Source: Arthrobacter sp. ok362
GTDB taxonomy: Bacteria; Actinomycetota; Actinomycetes; Actinomycetales; Micrococcaceae
Direction: 5' to 3'
DNA length: 64,000 nucleotides
Assembly (NCBI RefSeq): GCF_900102785.1
Contig: NZ_FNGC01000003.1
Location: forward strand, 315,964 to 379,963
A program made the translations under genes and the position numbers. Of this stretch, positions 48,719 to 57,084 are shown piece by piece; positions within the stretch are counted from its first letter, which is position 1; each line of letters begins with the position of its first letter. The notes below the pieces were generated by a model. That model did not search any database. It had not been told where the DNA came from and saw only the letters and a list, made by a program, of their open reading frames with translations.

Positions 48719-48744
48719 CTATTGAGCGAACCCGGAAACCATGA
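48712..48744 (+). CDS. Putative ten-residue leader peptide (MRTIERTRKP)
   Basis: A very short ORF with the best ribosome binding site in the region (GGAGGAGGG, eight bases upstream). It reads MRTIERTRKP and its stop TGA overlaps the MFS start codon as ATGA. The MFS gene lacks a good ribosome binding site of its own at the right distance, so its translation may depend on ribosomes finishing the leader. This could let ribosome stalling control transporter synthesis. No experimental or database support is available to me. Confidence 0.45.
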   Translation: MRTIERTRKP

Positions 48745-50165
48745 ACCCTTCACCGTCTTCTCCGGCGTCTACTCTTGACGCCCCAATTTCGGCCGACGCC
48801 CTAATTTCGACTGCCGTCCTGCCGGCCCCCGCGCCGGCCAAGGGCGGCCGTTTCGCGCGGCTGCCGCAGCTCGCCGGCCGGAGCTTCATCCCGCTGGGGC
48901 TCTTCGCCCGCCTGCCGCTGGCCATGCTCACCGTCGGCGCCCTGACGCTCGTCACCTCCGTGACGGGCTCCTACGCCGTGGGTGGCGCCGCGGCCGGCGC
49001 CGTCGGCATCGGTTCCGCGCTGGGTGCTCCCGTCTTGGGCGTCCTCGCAGACCGGCTCGGCCAGCGCGGGGTGCTGCTCGTGTCCGCCATTGCCAACACC
49101 GTGGCCATCGTTGCCCTGATTCTCGCGGCTTACCTTATTGCCGGGGCGCAGGACCTTGCCGCCGCCGTCCCCGCGCTGACCGCGGCCTTCGTGGCCGGGG
49201 CAAGCTGCCCGCAGGTTGGTCCGCTGGCCCGGGTCCGCTGGATGGCGCTGACCTCCCGTACGTCCGGGCGCGGGGCGGCCGCGAACTCCGCGGACCTGGA
49301 CACCGCGCTTTCCTATGAGAGCACCGCGGACGAGCTCACGTTCGTGCTCGGCCCGGCACTCGTTGGTATCCTCGCGAGCCTGCTCGCGCCGTGGCTGCCG
49401 CTGGCCCTGGCCGCGGCACTGACGGTTGTGCTCGTACCCGCCTTCGCCGTCCACCCCACGCACCACGCGGTGATCCGCACTGTACGGCGTCGGACCGCCG
49501 GACCGGCAGCCGGGCCGTCAGCCGGTTCGGCTCCCGCAGCGACGGGGGACCGGCGCCCGGACGCCCGCACGGTAGCCCAGCGGGCCGGAACCCTCACCGC
49601 CGTCGCCCTGCCCGTGCTGGCGATGGTGTGCATGGGCACGTTCTTCGGCTCCACCCAGGCATCCCTGAGTTCCTTCTCCGCCAGCTTCGCCACATCCGAG
49701 CTCGCCGGCCTGCTTTACGCTGCCATGGGACTGAGCTCTGCGGCTGCCGCCCTCTCGGTTGCATACTGGCCGCGCCGCCTCACGGTGAATGTCCGCTGGA
49801 TTGCGTGCGCGGGGCTCATGGCCGGGCTCGCATCACTGCTGTTGCTGCCCACGACGGCGCTGCCCATGGTCCTTGTGCTGCTGGTCCTGGGCCTGCCCGT
49901 TGGCCCGCTCATGGTCACTGTTTTCGCCATCGGCGGCCTCGTGGCTCCGGCCGGAAAGCTCGGTACGGTCATGACGGCCCTGGCCAGCGGCATTGTCGCC
50001 GGCACGGCGCTCGGATCCTCCATCGCCGGACAGCTGGCCCAGAACTTCGGGTATTCGACGGCGTTCCTGGTTCCGGTGTGCGCCGCTGCGGCGCTGTTCC
50101 TGCTGGGAACGGCCGCCGCCGTCGTACTCCGGCAACGCGGAAGGACGACGGCGCCGGCCGCCTAA
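48741..50165 (+). CDS. Major facilitator superfamily transporter
   Basis: A 474-residue membrane protein with about twelve membrane helices. A polar N-terminus of 50 residues precedes the first helix. Between helices 2 and 3 the MFS loop is present as GVLADRLGQRGVLL, and a basic, Pro/Ala-rich central loop (residues about 245-285) separates the halves. The class and substrate are unclear; the general plan is that of drug or sugar efflux proteins. It is preceded by a putative leader peptide and stands apart from sbcC by 120 bases. Confidence 0.82.
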   Translation: MNPSPSSPASTLDAPISADALISTAVLPAPAPAKGGRFARLPQLAGRSFIPLGLFARLPLAMLTVGALTLVTSVTGSYAVGGAAAGAVGIGSALGAPVLGVLADRLGQRGVLLVSAIANTVAIVALILAAYLIAGAQDLAAAVPALTAAFVAGASCPQVGPLARVRWMALTSRTSGRGAAANSADLDTALSYESTADELTFVLGPALVGILASLLAPWLPLALAAALTVVLVPAFAVHPTHHAVIRTVRRRTAGPAAGPSAGSAPAATGDRRPDARTVAQRAGTLTAVALPVLAMVCMGTFFGSTQASLSSFSASFATSELAGLLYAAMGLSSAAAALSVAYWPRRLTVNVRWIACAGLMAGLASLLLLPTTALPMVLVLLVLGLPVGPLMVTVFAIGGLVAPAGKLGTVMTALASGIVAGTALGSSIAGQLAQNFGYSTAFLVPVCAAAALFLLGTAAAVVLRQRGRTTAPAA

Positions 50166-50214
50166 GCCCGCTCGCGGCAGGACGACGGCGCCGCGGGATA
50201 GGTGGGACACGCGC

Positions 50215-50940
50215 TTAGCCCAGCTGTGCCTCGATGCGCCGGGCCGCCTGCGTCAGGGCCCCGGCGACCTCGCCCGGATCCTGTGCGGCGCGGATATAGA
50301 CGACGGCGAGGGCGGCCGGCCGGCCGCCCGGCACGCGCAGCGGCACCGCAATGGAGGTCACGCCCGGGATCACCTCGTCATGGCTGGCGGCAAAGCCGCG
50401 GCGCCGGGCCTCGGCCGCTTCGGCCCGGTACGGGATGCCCGGGACCAAGGCCCCCCACTCCTGTTCCGGGAAGGCGGACTGGATGGCGATGCCCGGGGCC
50501 CCGGCGCTGATGGGATGCCGCGACCCCGGGTGTTGCACCACCGCGGCGCCGCTGTGCCGCGGATCCACCGTCACCAACGTCACGCACTCTTCCCGGTCCC
50601 AGACCGCCACAAAGGCGCTCATGGTCAGGGTGTTGGCCAGCAGGGTCAGTTCCGGCAGGGCCGCCGACTGCAGGTTGCGGGAGACCCCGCGGGCCAGGAC
50701 AGCGAGGCCCGGGCCGGGCTGGACGCGGCCGCCGTCGTCGCGCACCAGCAGCGAATGGTCCTCCAGGGTGCGCAGGATCCGGTAGGCCACGGAACGGTGG
50801 ACGCCCAGGGCATCGGCGAGTTCGGCAATGGTGAGCGGCTGCTGCGCCTCGGCCAGGATCTCCAACGCCCTGATGCCGCGGGACAGCGTCTGGGACGGGG
50901 AAGCCTGGGCGGTGCCGGCGTTCGGGGTCATGGGGTCCAT
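50215..50940 (-). CDS. IclR family transcriptional regulator
   Basis: A 241-residue regulator. The N-terminal winged helix-turn-helix begins SRGIRALEILAEAQQPLTIA with recognition helix HRSVAYRILRTLEDH; the C-terminal two-thirds is the IclR effector domain with PISAGAPGIAIQSAF and GVTSIAVPLRVPGG. It is divergent from the flavin monooxygenase operon and most likely controls it, responding to an aromatic substrate or intermediate. The gap between them contains several GTTC-N5-7-GAAC sites of the kind bound by IclR proteins. Confidence 0.88.
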   Translation of the reverse strand: MDPMTPNAGTAQASPSQTLSRGIRALEILAEAQQPLTIAELADALGVHRSVAYRILRTLEDHSLLVRDDGGRVQPGPGLAVLARGVSRNLQSAALPELTLLANTLTMSAFVAVWDREECVTLVTVDPRHSGAAVVQHPGSRHPISAGAPGIAIQSAFPEQEWGALVPGIPYRAEAAEARRRGFAASHDEVIPGVTSIAVPLRVPGGRPAALAVVYIRAAQDPGEVAGALTQAARRIEAQLG

Positions 50941-51010
50941 CCTAGGTGCGGGGTCGCTGGACGCCGGGCGTGCCGGGCAACCCTTGTGTTCCGGCTCACG
51001 GTCAGCTAGC

Positions 51011-51125
51011 GTTCTATATGGGAACTACTTGTTCGATTATAGAACACGTTCTGTCTCGAACACAGCCTGTCTCGAACGCAGTCTGTCGAGAATATAGCCG
51101 GTCCAGAACATAGCCCGTCCAGAAC
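51011..51125. promoter_or_regulatory. IclR-type operator array with 16-bp phasing
   Basis: Three palindromic sites, GTTCTATATGGGAAC (51011-51025), GTTCGATTATAGAAC (51031-51045) and GTTCTGTCTCGAAC (51048-51061), are followed by further boxes. GAAC (once GAAT) occurs at 51042, 51058, 51074, 51090, 51106 and 51122, exactly 16 bases apart. The second site resembles known IclR-family operators of the GTTCGAT type. The array lies between the IclR gene and the hpaC-like start. Confidence 0.7.
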
Positions 51126-51180
51126 GCAGGTCACCCAAACCATAGCTGAGGAAGACCGCAACGAACGCAAGGGTTCAGTG

Positions 51181-51720
51181 ATGATTGCCAAGCCACACGA
51201 CCACGCCGGGGGTGTCCAGGGCCACGGCCCGCTGTCTGCCCCGCGGGCCAGCCACTTCCGGGGCAGCCTCGGCAGGTTTGCCACCGGCGTCGCGATCGTG
51301 ACCTTCGACGGGGTAACCAAGCGCCACGGCATCACCGTCAACTCCTTCACCTCGGTCTCGATGGACCCGCCGCTGGTGCTGGTGAGCATCGCCCGCACTG
51401 CCAAGGCCCACGATGAACTCGCCGGCCGGCCCTTCACCGTGAATATCCTCGGCGCCGAGCAGCGGCACCTGGCCATGCACTTCGCCGGCCGTCCCGGCCC
51501 CGAGCCGCTGTGGGTGGAGGGGGACACCGCGCCGCGGCTGTCCAATGTCCTCGCCTATTTCGAATGCAAGCCCTGGGCGGCGTACGACGGCGGCGACCAC
51601 ACCCTGTATATCGGCGAGGTGGTGGACTTCAACTACCGCAACGGCGATGCCCTGGCCTTCGCCAACAGCACGTTCACCACCATCCCGGAAAGCCAGCTGG
51701 GAATGGAGGACCTGCTCTAG
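51181..51720 (+). CDS. Flavin reductase (HpaC-like) component of a two-component monooxygenase
   Basis: A 179-residue short-chain flavin reductase that uses NAD(P)H to make reduced flavin. The fold begins ASHFRGSLGRFATGVAIVTF, with the flavin-binding ITVNSFTSVSMDPPLVLVSI and later RPFTVNILG, then a C-terminal ALAFANSTFTTIP strand. It would feed FADH2 to the HpaB-type oxygenase 56 bases downstream. GTG 51178 or ATG 51181 can start it; the ATG is taken with CAAGGG as ribosome binding site. Confidence 0.9.
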   Translation: MIAKPHDHAGGVQGHGPLSAPRASHFRGSLGRFATGVAIVTFDGVTKRHGITVNSFTSVSMDPPLVLVSIARTAKAHDELAGRPFTVNILGAEQRHLAMHFAGRPGPEPLWVEGDTAPRLSNVLAYFECKPWAAYDGGDHTLYIGEVVDFNYRNGDALAFANSTFTTIPESQLGMEDLL

Positions 51721-51776
51721 CGCCGCGCCGCATCCAATCAAGACAGCTCAGCTCAACGACGACTGGAGGAAGACCA

Positions 51777-53231
51777 ATGGGTATCCGTACCGGACGGCAG
51801 TACCTGGACAAGCTCAACGCCATGACCCCGCACGTGGTGATCGACGGCGAGGTGGTCAGCGAGAAGATCGCCGAGCACCCCGCTTTCCGCAACGTGGCCC
51901 GCTCCTACGCCGGGCTCTTCGACATGCAGCACGACCCGAAGTACCAGGAGGCGCTCACCTACACCTCGCCCAGCACCGGGGACCTGGTCAACGCCTCCTT
52001 CCTTGTGCCCACGACCATGGAGGACCTCCAGCGGCGCCGGCGCGCCATCTCCACCTGGGCCGAGTCCTCCAACGGCTTCCTTGGCCGCTCCGGGGACTAC
52101 ATGAACTCCGCGCTCACGGCACTGAGCACGGCCGGGAAATGGTTCGCGCAGGCGGATCCGAAGTTCGGCGAGAACATCCGCAACTACTACGAGTGGGCCC
52201 GCGAAAACGACGTCCTCGCCACGCACACCCTCATCCCGCCGCAGGTTAACCGCTCGGTCTCCGGCTCGGAGCAGCTCGGTGGCCAGCTCTCAGCGCGGAT
52301 CGTGGAGGAGCGCGAGGACGGGATCGTCATCCAGGGCGCCCGCATGCTCGCCACCATCGCCCCGATCGCTGACGAGCTCCTCGTGTTCCCGTCCACCGTC
52401 CTGCGGGGCACCCCGGAAGACGCGCCCTATTCCTATGCGTTCGCCATCCCCAACGATGCCCCGGGCCTGCGCTACCTGTGCCGTACCTCGCTGTACAACG
52501 GCGGCAGCACCCACGACGAGCCGCTGGCCTCCCGCTATGAGGAAATGGACGCCGTCGCGGTCTTTGACCATGTCTTCGTGCCCAGCGAGCGAATCTTCAT
52601 GCTCGGCAACCCGCAACTGTGCAACAGCTTCTACACCGAAACCGGCGCCGGCGCGCTCATGACCCACCAGGTGGTCACCCGCACCATCGCGAAGAGCGAG
52701 TTCTTCCTCGGCCTGGCGTCGGAACTGGCCGAGTCGATCGGCATCGACGGGTTCCAGCATATCCAGGAGGACATCGCCGAGCTGATCATCGACGTCGAAA
52801 TCGGCAAGGCGCTGGTCCGCGCCTCCGAGGCAGACGCCGGGCTCAACGACGCCGGCGTCATGCTGCCGAAGTGGTCCACGCTGAACGCCGCCCGCAACTG
52901 GTACCCGAAGATCGCCCAGCGCTTCCCGCAGATCATCCGGAAGTTCTCGGCGTCGGGCCTCATGGCCCTGCCGGGCGAGGCGGACGTCAACAGCGAGGCC
53001 CGGGCGGACATCGAGCTGTACCTGCAGGGCAAAACCTTGACCGGCCCCGAGCGCGTCCGGCTGTTCAAGCTGGCCTTCGACGCCTCGATTTCCGGGTTCG
53101 CCGGACGCCAGTCGCTCTACGAGTACTTCTTCTTCGGGGACCCGGTCCGCATGGCCGGCGCCCTGGTCAACACCTACGACCGCGGACCGGTCCGGGCCAG
53201 GGTCCGCGAGCTGCTCAACCGGCACGACTGA
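51777..53231 (+). CDS. 4-hydroxyphenylacetate 3-monooxygenase-type oxygenase (HpaB family)
   Basis: A 484-residue group D flavin monooxygenase, hydroxylating a phenolic ring ortho to the hydroxyl with reduced FAD and oxygen. The N-terminus RTGRQYLDKLNAMTPHVVIDGE is the family hallmark, with GFLGRSGDYMNSALTA, the flavin-binding TLIPPQVNRS and GARMLATIAPIADELLV regions, and the C-terminal GLMALPGEADVNSE and YEYFFFGDP. The substrate may be 4-hydroxyphenylacetate, but relatives act on chlorophenols and heteroaromatic acids, and no ring-cleavage genes are in the window. Confidence 0.9.
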   Translation: MGIRTGRQYLDKLNAMTPHVVIDGEVVSEKIAEHPAFRNVARSYAGLFDMQHDPKYQEALTYTSPSTGDLVNASFLVPTTMEDLQRRRRAISTWAESSNGFLGRSGDYMNSALTALSTAGKWFAQADPKFGENIRNYYEWARENDVLATHTLIPPQVNRSVSGSEQLGGQLSARIVEEREDGIVIQGARMLATIAPIADELLVFPSTVLRGTPEDAPYSYAFAIPNDAPGLRYLCRTSLYNGGSTHDEPLASRYEEMDAVAVFDHVFVPSERIFMLGNPQLCNSFYTETGAGALMTHQVVTRTIAKSEFFLGLASELAESIGIDGFQHIQEDIAELIIDVEIGKALVRASEADAGLNDAGVMLPKWSTLNAARNWYPKIAQRFPQIIRKFSASGLMALPGEADVNSEARADIELYLQGKTLTGPERVRLFKLAFDASISGFAGRQSLYEYFFFGDPVRMAGALVNTYDRGPVRARVRELLNRHD

Positions 53232-53250
53232 TCCGCCGAAGACACTCCCC

Positions 53251-53278
53251 GGAATATGTGTGCCCTATCACATATTCC
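53251..53278. promoter_or_regulatory. Perfect inverted repeat after the monooxygenase gene
   Basis: Ten-base arms GGAATATGTG and CACATATTCC with an eight-base spacer, 20 bases after the stop. The AT-rich arms and lack of a T run suggest an operator as much as a terminator. About 28 bases on, GTTCGATCAGTAAT (53306-53319) resembles the GTTCGAT half of the upstream operator sites. Confidence 0.5.
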
Positions 53279-53420
53279 ATAGTAGTATTTGGATACTAAC
53301 TGACCGTTCGATCAGTAATTGGAGTGCTCCGCAACAACGGCGGCCAGCATTCAAGAGGCACCAGCTAGTCACTTCGCACCCACTTTGGGCAGTACCTCTG
53401 CCCCCAGCAACGGAGTTCCA

Positions 53421-54755
53421 ATGACCGTAACTTCATCCGTAGATTCCGAGGCGGGTCCCAGCAGCAAACATGAGGAACGAAAGGTCCTCGCCGGGACGCT
53501 GGTCGGCACCACCATCGAGTGGTACGACTTCTTCATTTTTGCCCAGCTGACAGCAACGCTGCTGTCGCCGTTGTTCCTCGCCCCGCTGAACGCATCCAAC
53601 CCGGGCCTGGCGCAGATCCTGTCCTTCGCCCTCATCGGCATCAGCTTCCTGTTCCGCCCGCTCGGCGCGATCATCGCCGGCCACCTGGGCGACCGCCTCG
53701 GTCGCAAGGCCATGCTGGTCTTCACGCTGGTCATGATGGGTGCCGCCACCGCGTTGATCGGCGTGCTGCCCACCTACGCGCAGATCGGCGTCTGGGCCCC
53801 GATCCTGCTCATCACCCTCCGCGTCATCCAGGGCTTCTCCGCCGGCGGTGAATGGGGCGGCGCTGCCCTGATGGCCGTCGAGCACGCACCCATGAGCAAG
53901 CGTGGCCTGTTCGGCGCCTACCCGCAGATCGGCGTTCCGGTCGGCATGATCCTCGCCACGGGCCTGCTGTACTTCCTCAACACGTCCATGTCCAAGGAAG
54001 ACTTCGCGTCCTGGGGCTGGCGTGTGCCGTTCCTGCTCTCGATCGTGCTGATCGTCGTCGGCTACCTGATCCGCCGCGCCGTTTCCGAGAGCCCCGTCTT
54101 CAAGGAGATGGCTGCCCGCAAGGAAGAGAGCAAGGCGCCGCTGGGCGAGCTCATCCGCAAGCACAAGAAGGCAGTCCTCTACTCGACCATGATCTTCATC
54201 GGCAACAACGCTGCCGGCTACCTGTTGATCGCGTTCTTCATCTCCTACGCCACCAAGACCCTCAAGATGCCCACCCCGCAGATCCTGCTGGCCACCACGC
54301 TGGCTTCCTTCGGCTGGCTCATCTTCACGCTGGCCGGCGGCTGGCTCTCGGACAAGATCGGCCGCGTCAAGACCTTCCTGATCGGCTACGGAATTGTCTT
54401 TGCCTGGATGATCCCGATGTTCGCCCTCATCGACACCAAGGACATCGTGCTCTACGGCGTCGCGCTGTTCGTCCTGACCATCGGCCTGGGCCTGTCCTAC
54501 GGCCCGATGTCCGCCATGTACGCCGAGATGTTCCCGGCGAACGTGCGCTACTCGGGCATCTCGATCGGCTACGCCTTCGGCGCCATCCTCGGCGGCGCGT
54601 TTGCGGCCACCATCGCGGAAACCCTGCTGCAGGGCACCCACTGGACCGGTTCGGTCGGCATCTACATCATGGTCCTCTGCGTCATCTCCGCCATCGGCGT
54701 CCTCCTGGCCGGGGAAACGAAGGGCCGCCCGCTCGGCGTCAGCAGCCACCACTAG
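53421..54755 (+). CDS. MHS-family MFS transporter (metabolite:proton symporter)
   Basis: A 444-residue transporter with twelve membrane helices. The family motifs are GTTIEWYDFFIFAQL in helix 1, GHLGDRLGRKAMLVF in loop 2-3 and GFSAGGEWGGAALMAVEHAP in helix 5, as in ShiA, ProP and aromatic acid permeases. It probably takes up the substrate of the upstream monooxygenase, an inference from proximity and direction. The ATG at 53421 has a GGAG ribosome binding site; an upstream ATG at 53319 is less likely. Confidence 0.88.
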   Translation: MTVTSSVDSEAGPSSKHEERKVLAGTLVGTTIEWYDFFIFAQLTATLLSPLFLAPLNASNPGLAQILSFALIGISFLFRPLGAIIAGHLGDRLGRKAMLVFTLVMMGAATALIGVLPTYAQIGVWAPILLITLRVIQGFSAGGEWGGAALMAVEHAPMSKRGLFGAYPQIGVPVGMILATGLLYFLNTSMSKEDFASWGWRVPFLLSIVLIVVGYLIRRAVSESPVFKEMAARKEESKAPLGELIRKHKKAVLYSTMIFIGNNAAGYLLIAFFISYATKTLKMPTPQILLATTLASFGWLIFTLAGGWLSDKIGRVKTFLIGYGIVFAWMIPMFALIDTKDIVLYGVALFVLTIGLGLSYGPMSAMYAEMFPANVRYSGISIGYAFGAILGGAFAATIAETLLQGTHWTGSVGIYIMVLCVISAIGVLLAGETKGRPLGVSSHH

Positions 54756-54778
54756 GCTGGGCTTGCCGGTAGGCAAAG

Positions 54779-54828
54779 CAAGACACAAAAGAGGCACGGA
54801 CCACGGTCCGTGCCTCTTTTGTGTCTTG
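54779..54828. terminator. Bidirectional terminator with 24-bp perfect stem
   Basis: Arms 54779-54802 and 54805-54828 are exact inverted repeats with only two bases between. Runs of AAAA and TTTT inside the stem provide tails in both directions. It lies between the convergent MHS transporter and the alpha/beta hydrolase genes. Confidence 0.85.
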
Positions 54829-54844
54829 TTGCGGCTTCCTCGGC

Positions 54845-55672
54845 TTAGACGCCCAGGAAGCTGATGGCACCCTGCTTGAAGGCCCGGCTGGTGATGGCGT
54901 TGGTGTGGTTGCGGCCCGGCAGCACCAGTTGCTCGACCATGCCGCCGGCCTTGGCGCCGAGGGCGGCGAGCTCCGGCATGGAGGCGGCACGGTCGTCCTT
55001 TTCCCCCGCCACGAGGAGCATCGGCATGTGCGGGACGGCTTCGGCGGGGTCGTACGGCTCGGTCTTGATCGCCTCAATCAGGGACAGCAGCGCGAAGATG
55101 TTGTTGCTGGGCAGCAGCATGGCCATCTTCAGCAGCCCCGCGGTTGATTCGTCCGCGATCGGGGTGCCGTCGGCCAGGTACCGCTGCGCGGCGATCAGGT
55201 CGAAGTCTGCCAGCGGGTCGGCGACGTTGGGGCCGCCCAGGACCAGCCGGTGCACCAGCTCGTGCTGGGTGGCGCCGAACTCCCAGGCGAGCCGGGATCC
55301 CAGCGAATAGCCGATCACGTCGAGCCCGCTGGAGGGGTCGCCGTCGCGCAGGGGACGCACGCCGGCGTCGAACACTATCTGCAGCAGGTCCGCGCGGATC
55401 CGGCTGGGGGAGTAGGAGTCCATGTCCTCGGGGGCGCCGCTGCGGCCGTGGCCGGGCAGGTCCACGGTGATGACGCGCCGGCCGGCCTCCAGGAGCGCGC
55501 CGAGCCAGCCGGTGTCCTCCCAGTTGAGCTTGGAGGAGGAGGAGAAGCCGTGCAGCAGCAGGACCGGACGGAGCCCGGCGTCGTTCTGGGGCTCATGCAC
55601 CTGCACGTACAGCTGGGGGTCGGTGCCCTCCACGGTGTGGGAATGCAGTTCGCCGGTGTGTCTGCCGCTCAT
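54845..55672 (-). CDS. Alpha/beta hydrolase, resembles the catalytic half of AcoC-type E2
   Basis: A 275-residue alpha/beta hydrolase. Motifs: oxyanion HGF in VLLLHGFSSSSKLNW, DLPGHGRSGAP, the nucleophile elbow VIGYSLGSRLAWEF with the serine, and a late GRNHTNAITS with the histidine. AcoC-type acetoin dehydrogenase E2 proteins carry an N-terminal lipoyl domain joined to just such a hydrolase fold. Here the lipoyl part is a separate ORF in another frame ending five bases before this start. The ATG at 55672 has GAGGA nine bases before it; TTG 55690 and ATG 55687 are alternatives. Confidence 0.8.
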   Translation of the reverse strand: MSGRHTGELHSHTVEGTDPQLYVQVHEPQNDAGLRPVLLLHGFSSSSKLNWEDTGWLGALLEAGRRVITVDLPGHGRSGAPEDMDSYSPSRIRADLLQIVFDAGVRPLRDGDPSSGLDVIGYSLGSRLAWEFGATQHELVHRLVLGGPNVADPLADFDLIAAQRYLADGTPIADESTAGLLKMAMLLPSNNIFALLSLIEAIKTEPYDPAEAVPHMPMLLVAGEKDDRAASMPELAALGAKAGGMVEQLVLPGRNHTNAITSRAFKQGAISFLGV

Positions 55673-55676
55673 GCTC

Positions 55677-56006
55677 TCAGTCCTCATCAAGTACGGCGCT
55701 CAGGCGGACCCGGCGCTTTGGTGCCTCTTCCTTCGGGACCGTGCCCACGATGCCGGCGGTGTTGTCCGGCACCTCAAACACAATCAGGGGCTCGCCGACA
55801 TTGATCTTGTCACCGGGCCCGCCGTAGGTACGCACTACCTTACCTGCCTGCGGGCTGGGCAATTCAACGGCCGACTTGGTGGTTTCGACCTCCACGAGCG
55901 GCTGGTTGCGCTCCACCTGCTCGCCCGGGGAAACCAGCCATTCCAGCACGGTGGCCTCGATCAGGCCCTCGCCGAGATCGGGGAGCGGGAAGGAAATTTC
56001 AGCCAC
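55677..56006 (-). CDS. Stand-alone lipoyl-domain protein (truncated E2)
   Basis: A 109-residue protein consisting of one lipoyl domain, with FPLPDLGEGLIEATVLEWLV and the lipoylated lysine in VEVETTKSAVELPSP, and a short basic tail (KRRVRLSAVLDED). It lacks the E1/E3-binding domain and the chloramphenicol-acetyltransferase-like core of a normal E2. The GTG at 56006 overlaps the E1 beta stop by 8 bases. It would carry the acyl group made by the adjacent E1. The acyltransferase may be the hydrolase-fold protein downstream or a full E2 encoded elsewhere. Confidence 0.85.
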   Translation of the reverse strand: MAEISFPLPDLGEGLIEATVLEWLVSPGEQVERNQPLVEVETTKSAVELPSPQAGKVVRTYGGPGDKINVGEPLIVFEVPDNTAGIVGTVPKEEAPKRRVRLSAVLDED

Positions 56007-57084
56007 GTTTGTACTCCAATACTCGCTGGATGCCGAAGAGGATCCGGTCAATGTTCGGGATGTATTCATCTTCGAGGTCGCCCGAGGGGTACGGGACGTC
56101 GAAGCCGGTGACGCGCTCCACCGGTGCTTTGAGGGTGTCGAAGCAGCTCTGCGTGATCAGCTGCGCCACCTCGGCGCCGAGGCCGGAGGTCAGCGGCGCT
56201 TCGTGGACGACGACGGCGCGGCGCGTCTTGCGCACGGAAGCGGCCAGCGCCTCGGCGTCGATGGGCTTGAGCCAGCGCAGGTCCAGGACCTCGATGTCGA
56301 TCCCGTCCTCGGCGGCGAGCTCGGCCACCTGCAGGCAGCGGGAAACCATGGCGCCCCACGCGACGAGCGTCAGATGGCGGCCTTCGCGCATCACCTTGGC
56401 GCCGGTGGGGGAGCCGCCGCCTGCATCGTGCCTGGCGGTGTCCACCTCACCCTTTTGCCAGTACCGCGACTTCGGTTCCATGAAGATCACCGGGTCCGGC
56501 CGGGTGGCGGCGTACTTGAGCAGGTGGTAGGCCTCATGCGGGTTCGACGGCGAGACCACCTTCAGGCCCGGCACGTGGGCGAAGAGTGCCTCCAGGCTTT
56601 CGCCGTGGTGTTCGGGGGCGCGGATGCCGCCGAAGCTGGGCACGCGCAGGGTGATGGGCATCGGCATGGTGCCCCGGCTGCGGTAGTTCATCCGGGCGAT
56701 CTGGCAGACGATCTGGTTGATCGCCGGGTAGGCGAAGCCGTCGAACTGGACCTCCGGAATGGGATGGAACCCGGCCATCGCCAGGCCCACGGACATGCCC
56801 AGGATGCCGGATTCCGCCAGCGGGGTGTCAAAGACGCGCTGCGCGCCGTGCTTGGCCTGCAGCCCGTCGGTGATGCGGAAGACGCCGCCGAGCCGGCCGC
56901 AGTCCTCGCCGAAGATGACGGCCTTGGGGTTGTCCGCGAGGACCTCATCGAGGGCGCGGTTAAGCGCCTGCTGCATCGACATCACGGTGGTTGATGCGGG
57001 GCTGTCTGCGGCCGTGTTGGTGACAGTGTCGTCGGCAGTGCTTTCGCCTGCGGCGTCTCTGCCCTCGAGAATCGAGTTAGACAT
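55999..57084 (-). CDS. 2-oxo acid dehydrogenase E1 beta subunit
   Basis: A 361-residue transketolase-like subunit that forms the thiamin diphosphate site with E1 alpha. After 30 variable residues come MSMQQALNRALDEVLADNPK, IFGEDCGRLGGVFRIT, the GLAMAGFHPIPEVQFDGFA block and RTRRAVVVHEAP with RVTGFDVPYP near the end. The whole matches E1 beta of pyruvate, branched-chain or acetoin dehydrogenases. It overlaps E1 alpha by 8 bases upstream and the lipoyl gene by 8 bases downstream. Confidence 0.92.
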   Translation of the reverse strand: MSNSILEGRDAAGESTADDTVTNTAADSPASTTVMSMQQALNRALDEVLADNPKAVIFGEDCGRLGGVFRITDGLQAKHGAQRVFDTPLAESGILGMSVGLAMAGFHPIPEVQFDGFAYPAINQIVCQIARMNYRSRGTMPMPITLRVPSFGGIRAPEHHGESLEALFAHVPGLKVVSPSNPHEAYHLLKYAATRPDPVIFMEPKSRYWQKGEVDTARHDAGGGSPTGAKVMREGRHLTLVAWGAMVSRCLQVAELAAEDGIDIEVLDLRWLKPIDAEALAASVRKTRRAVVVHEAPLTSGLGAEVAQLITQSCFDTLKAPVERVTGFDVPYPSGDLEDEYIPNIDRILFGIQRVLEYKRG

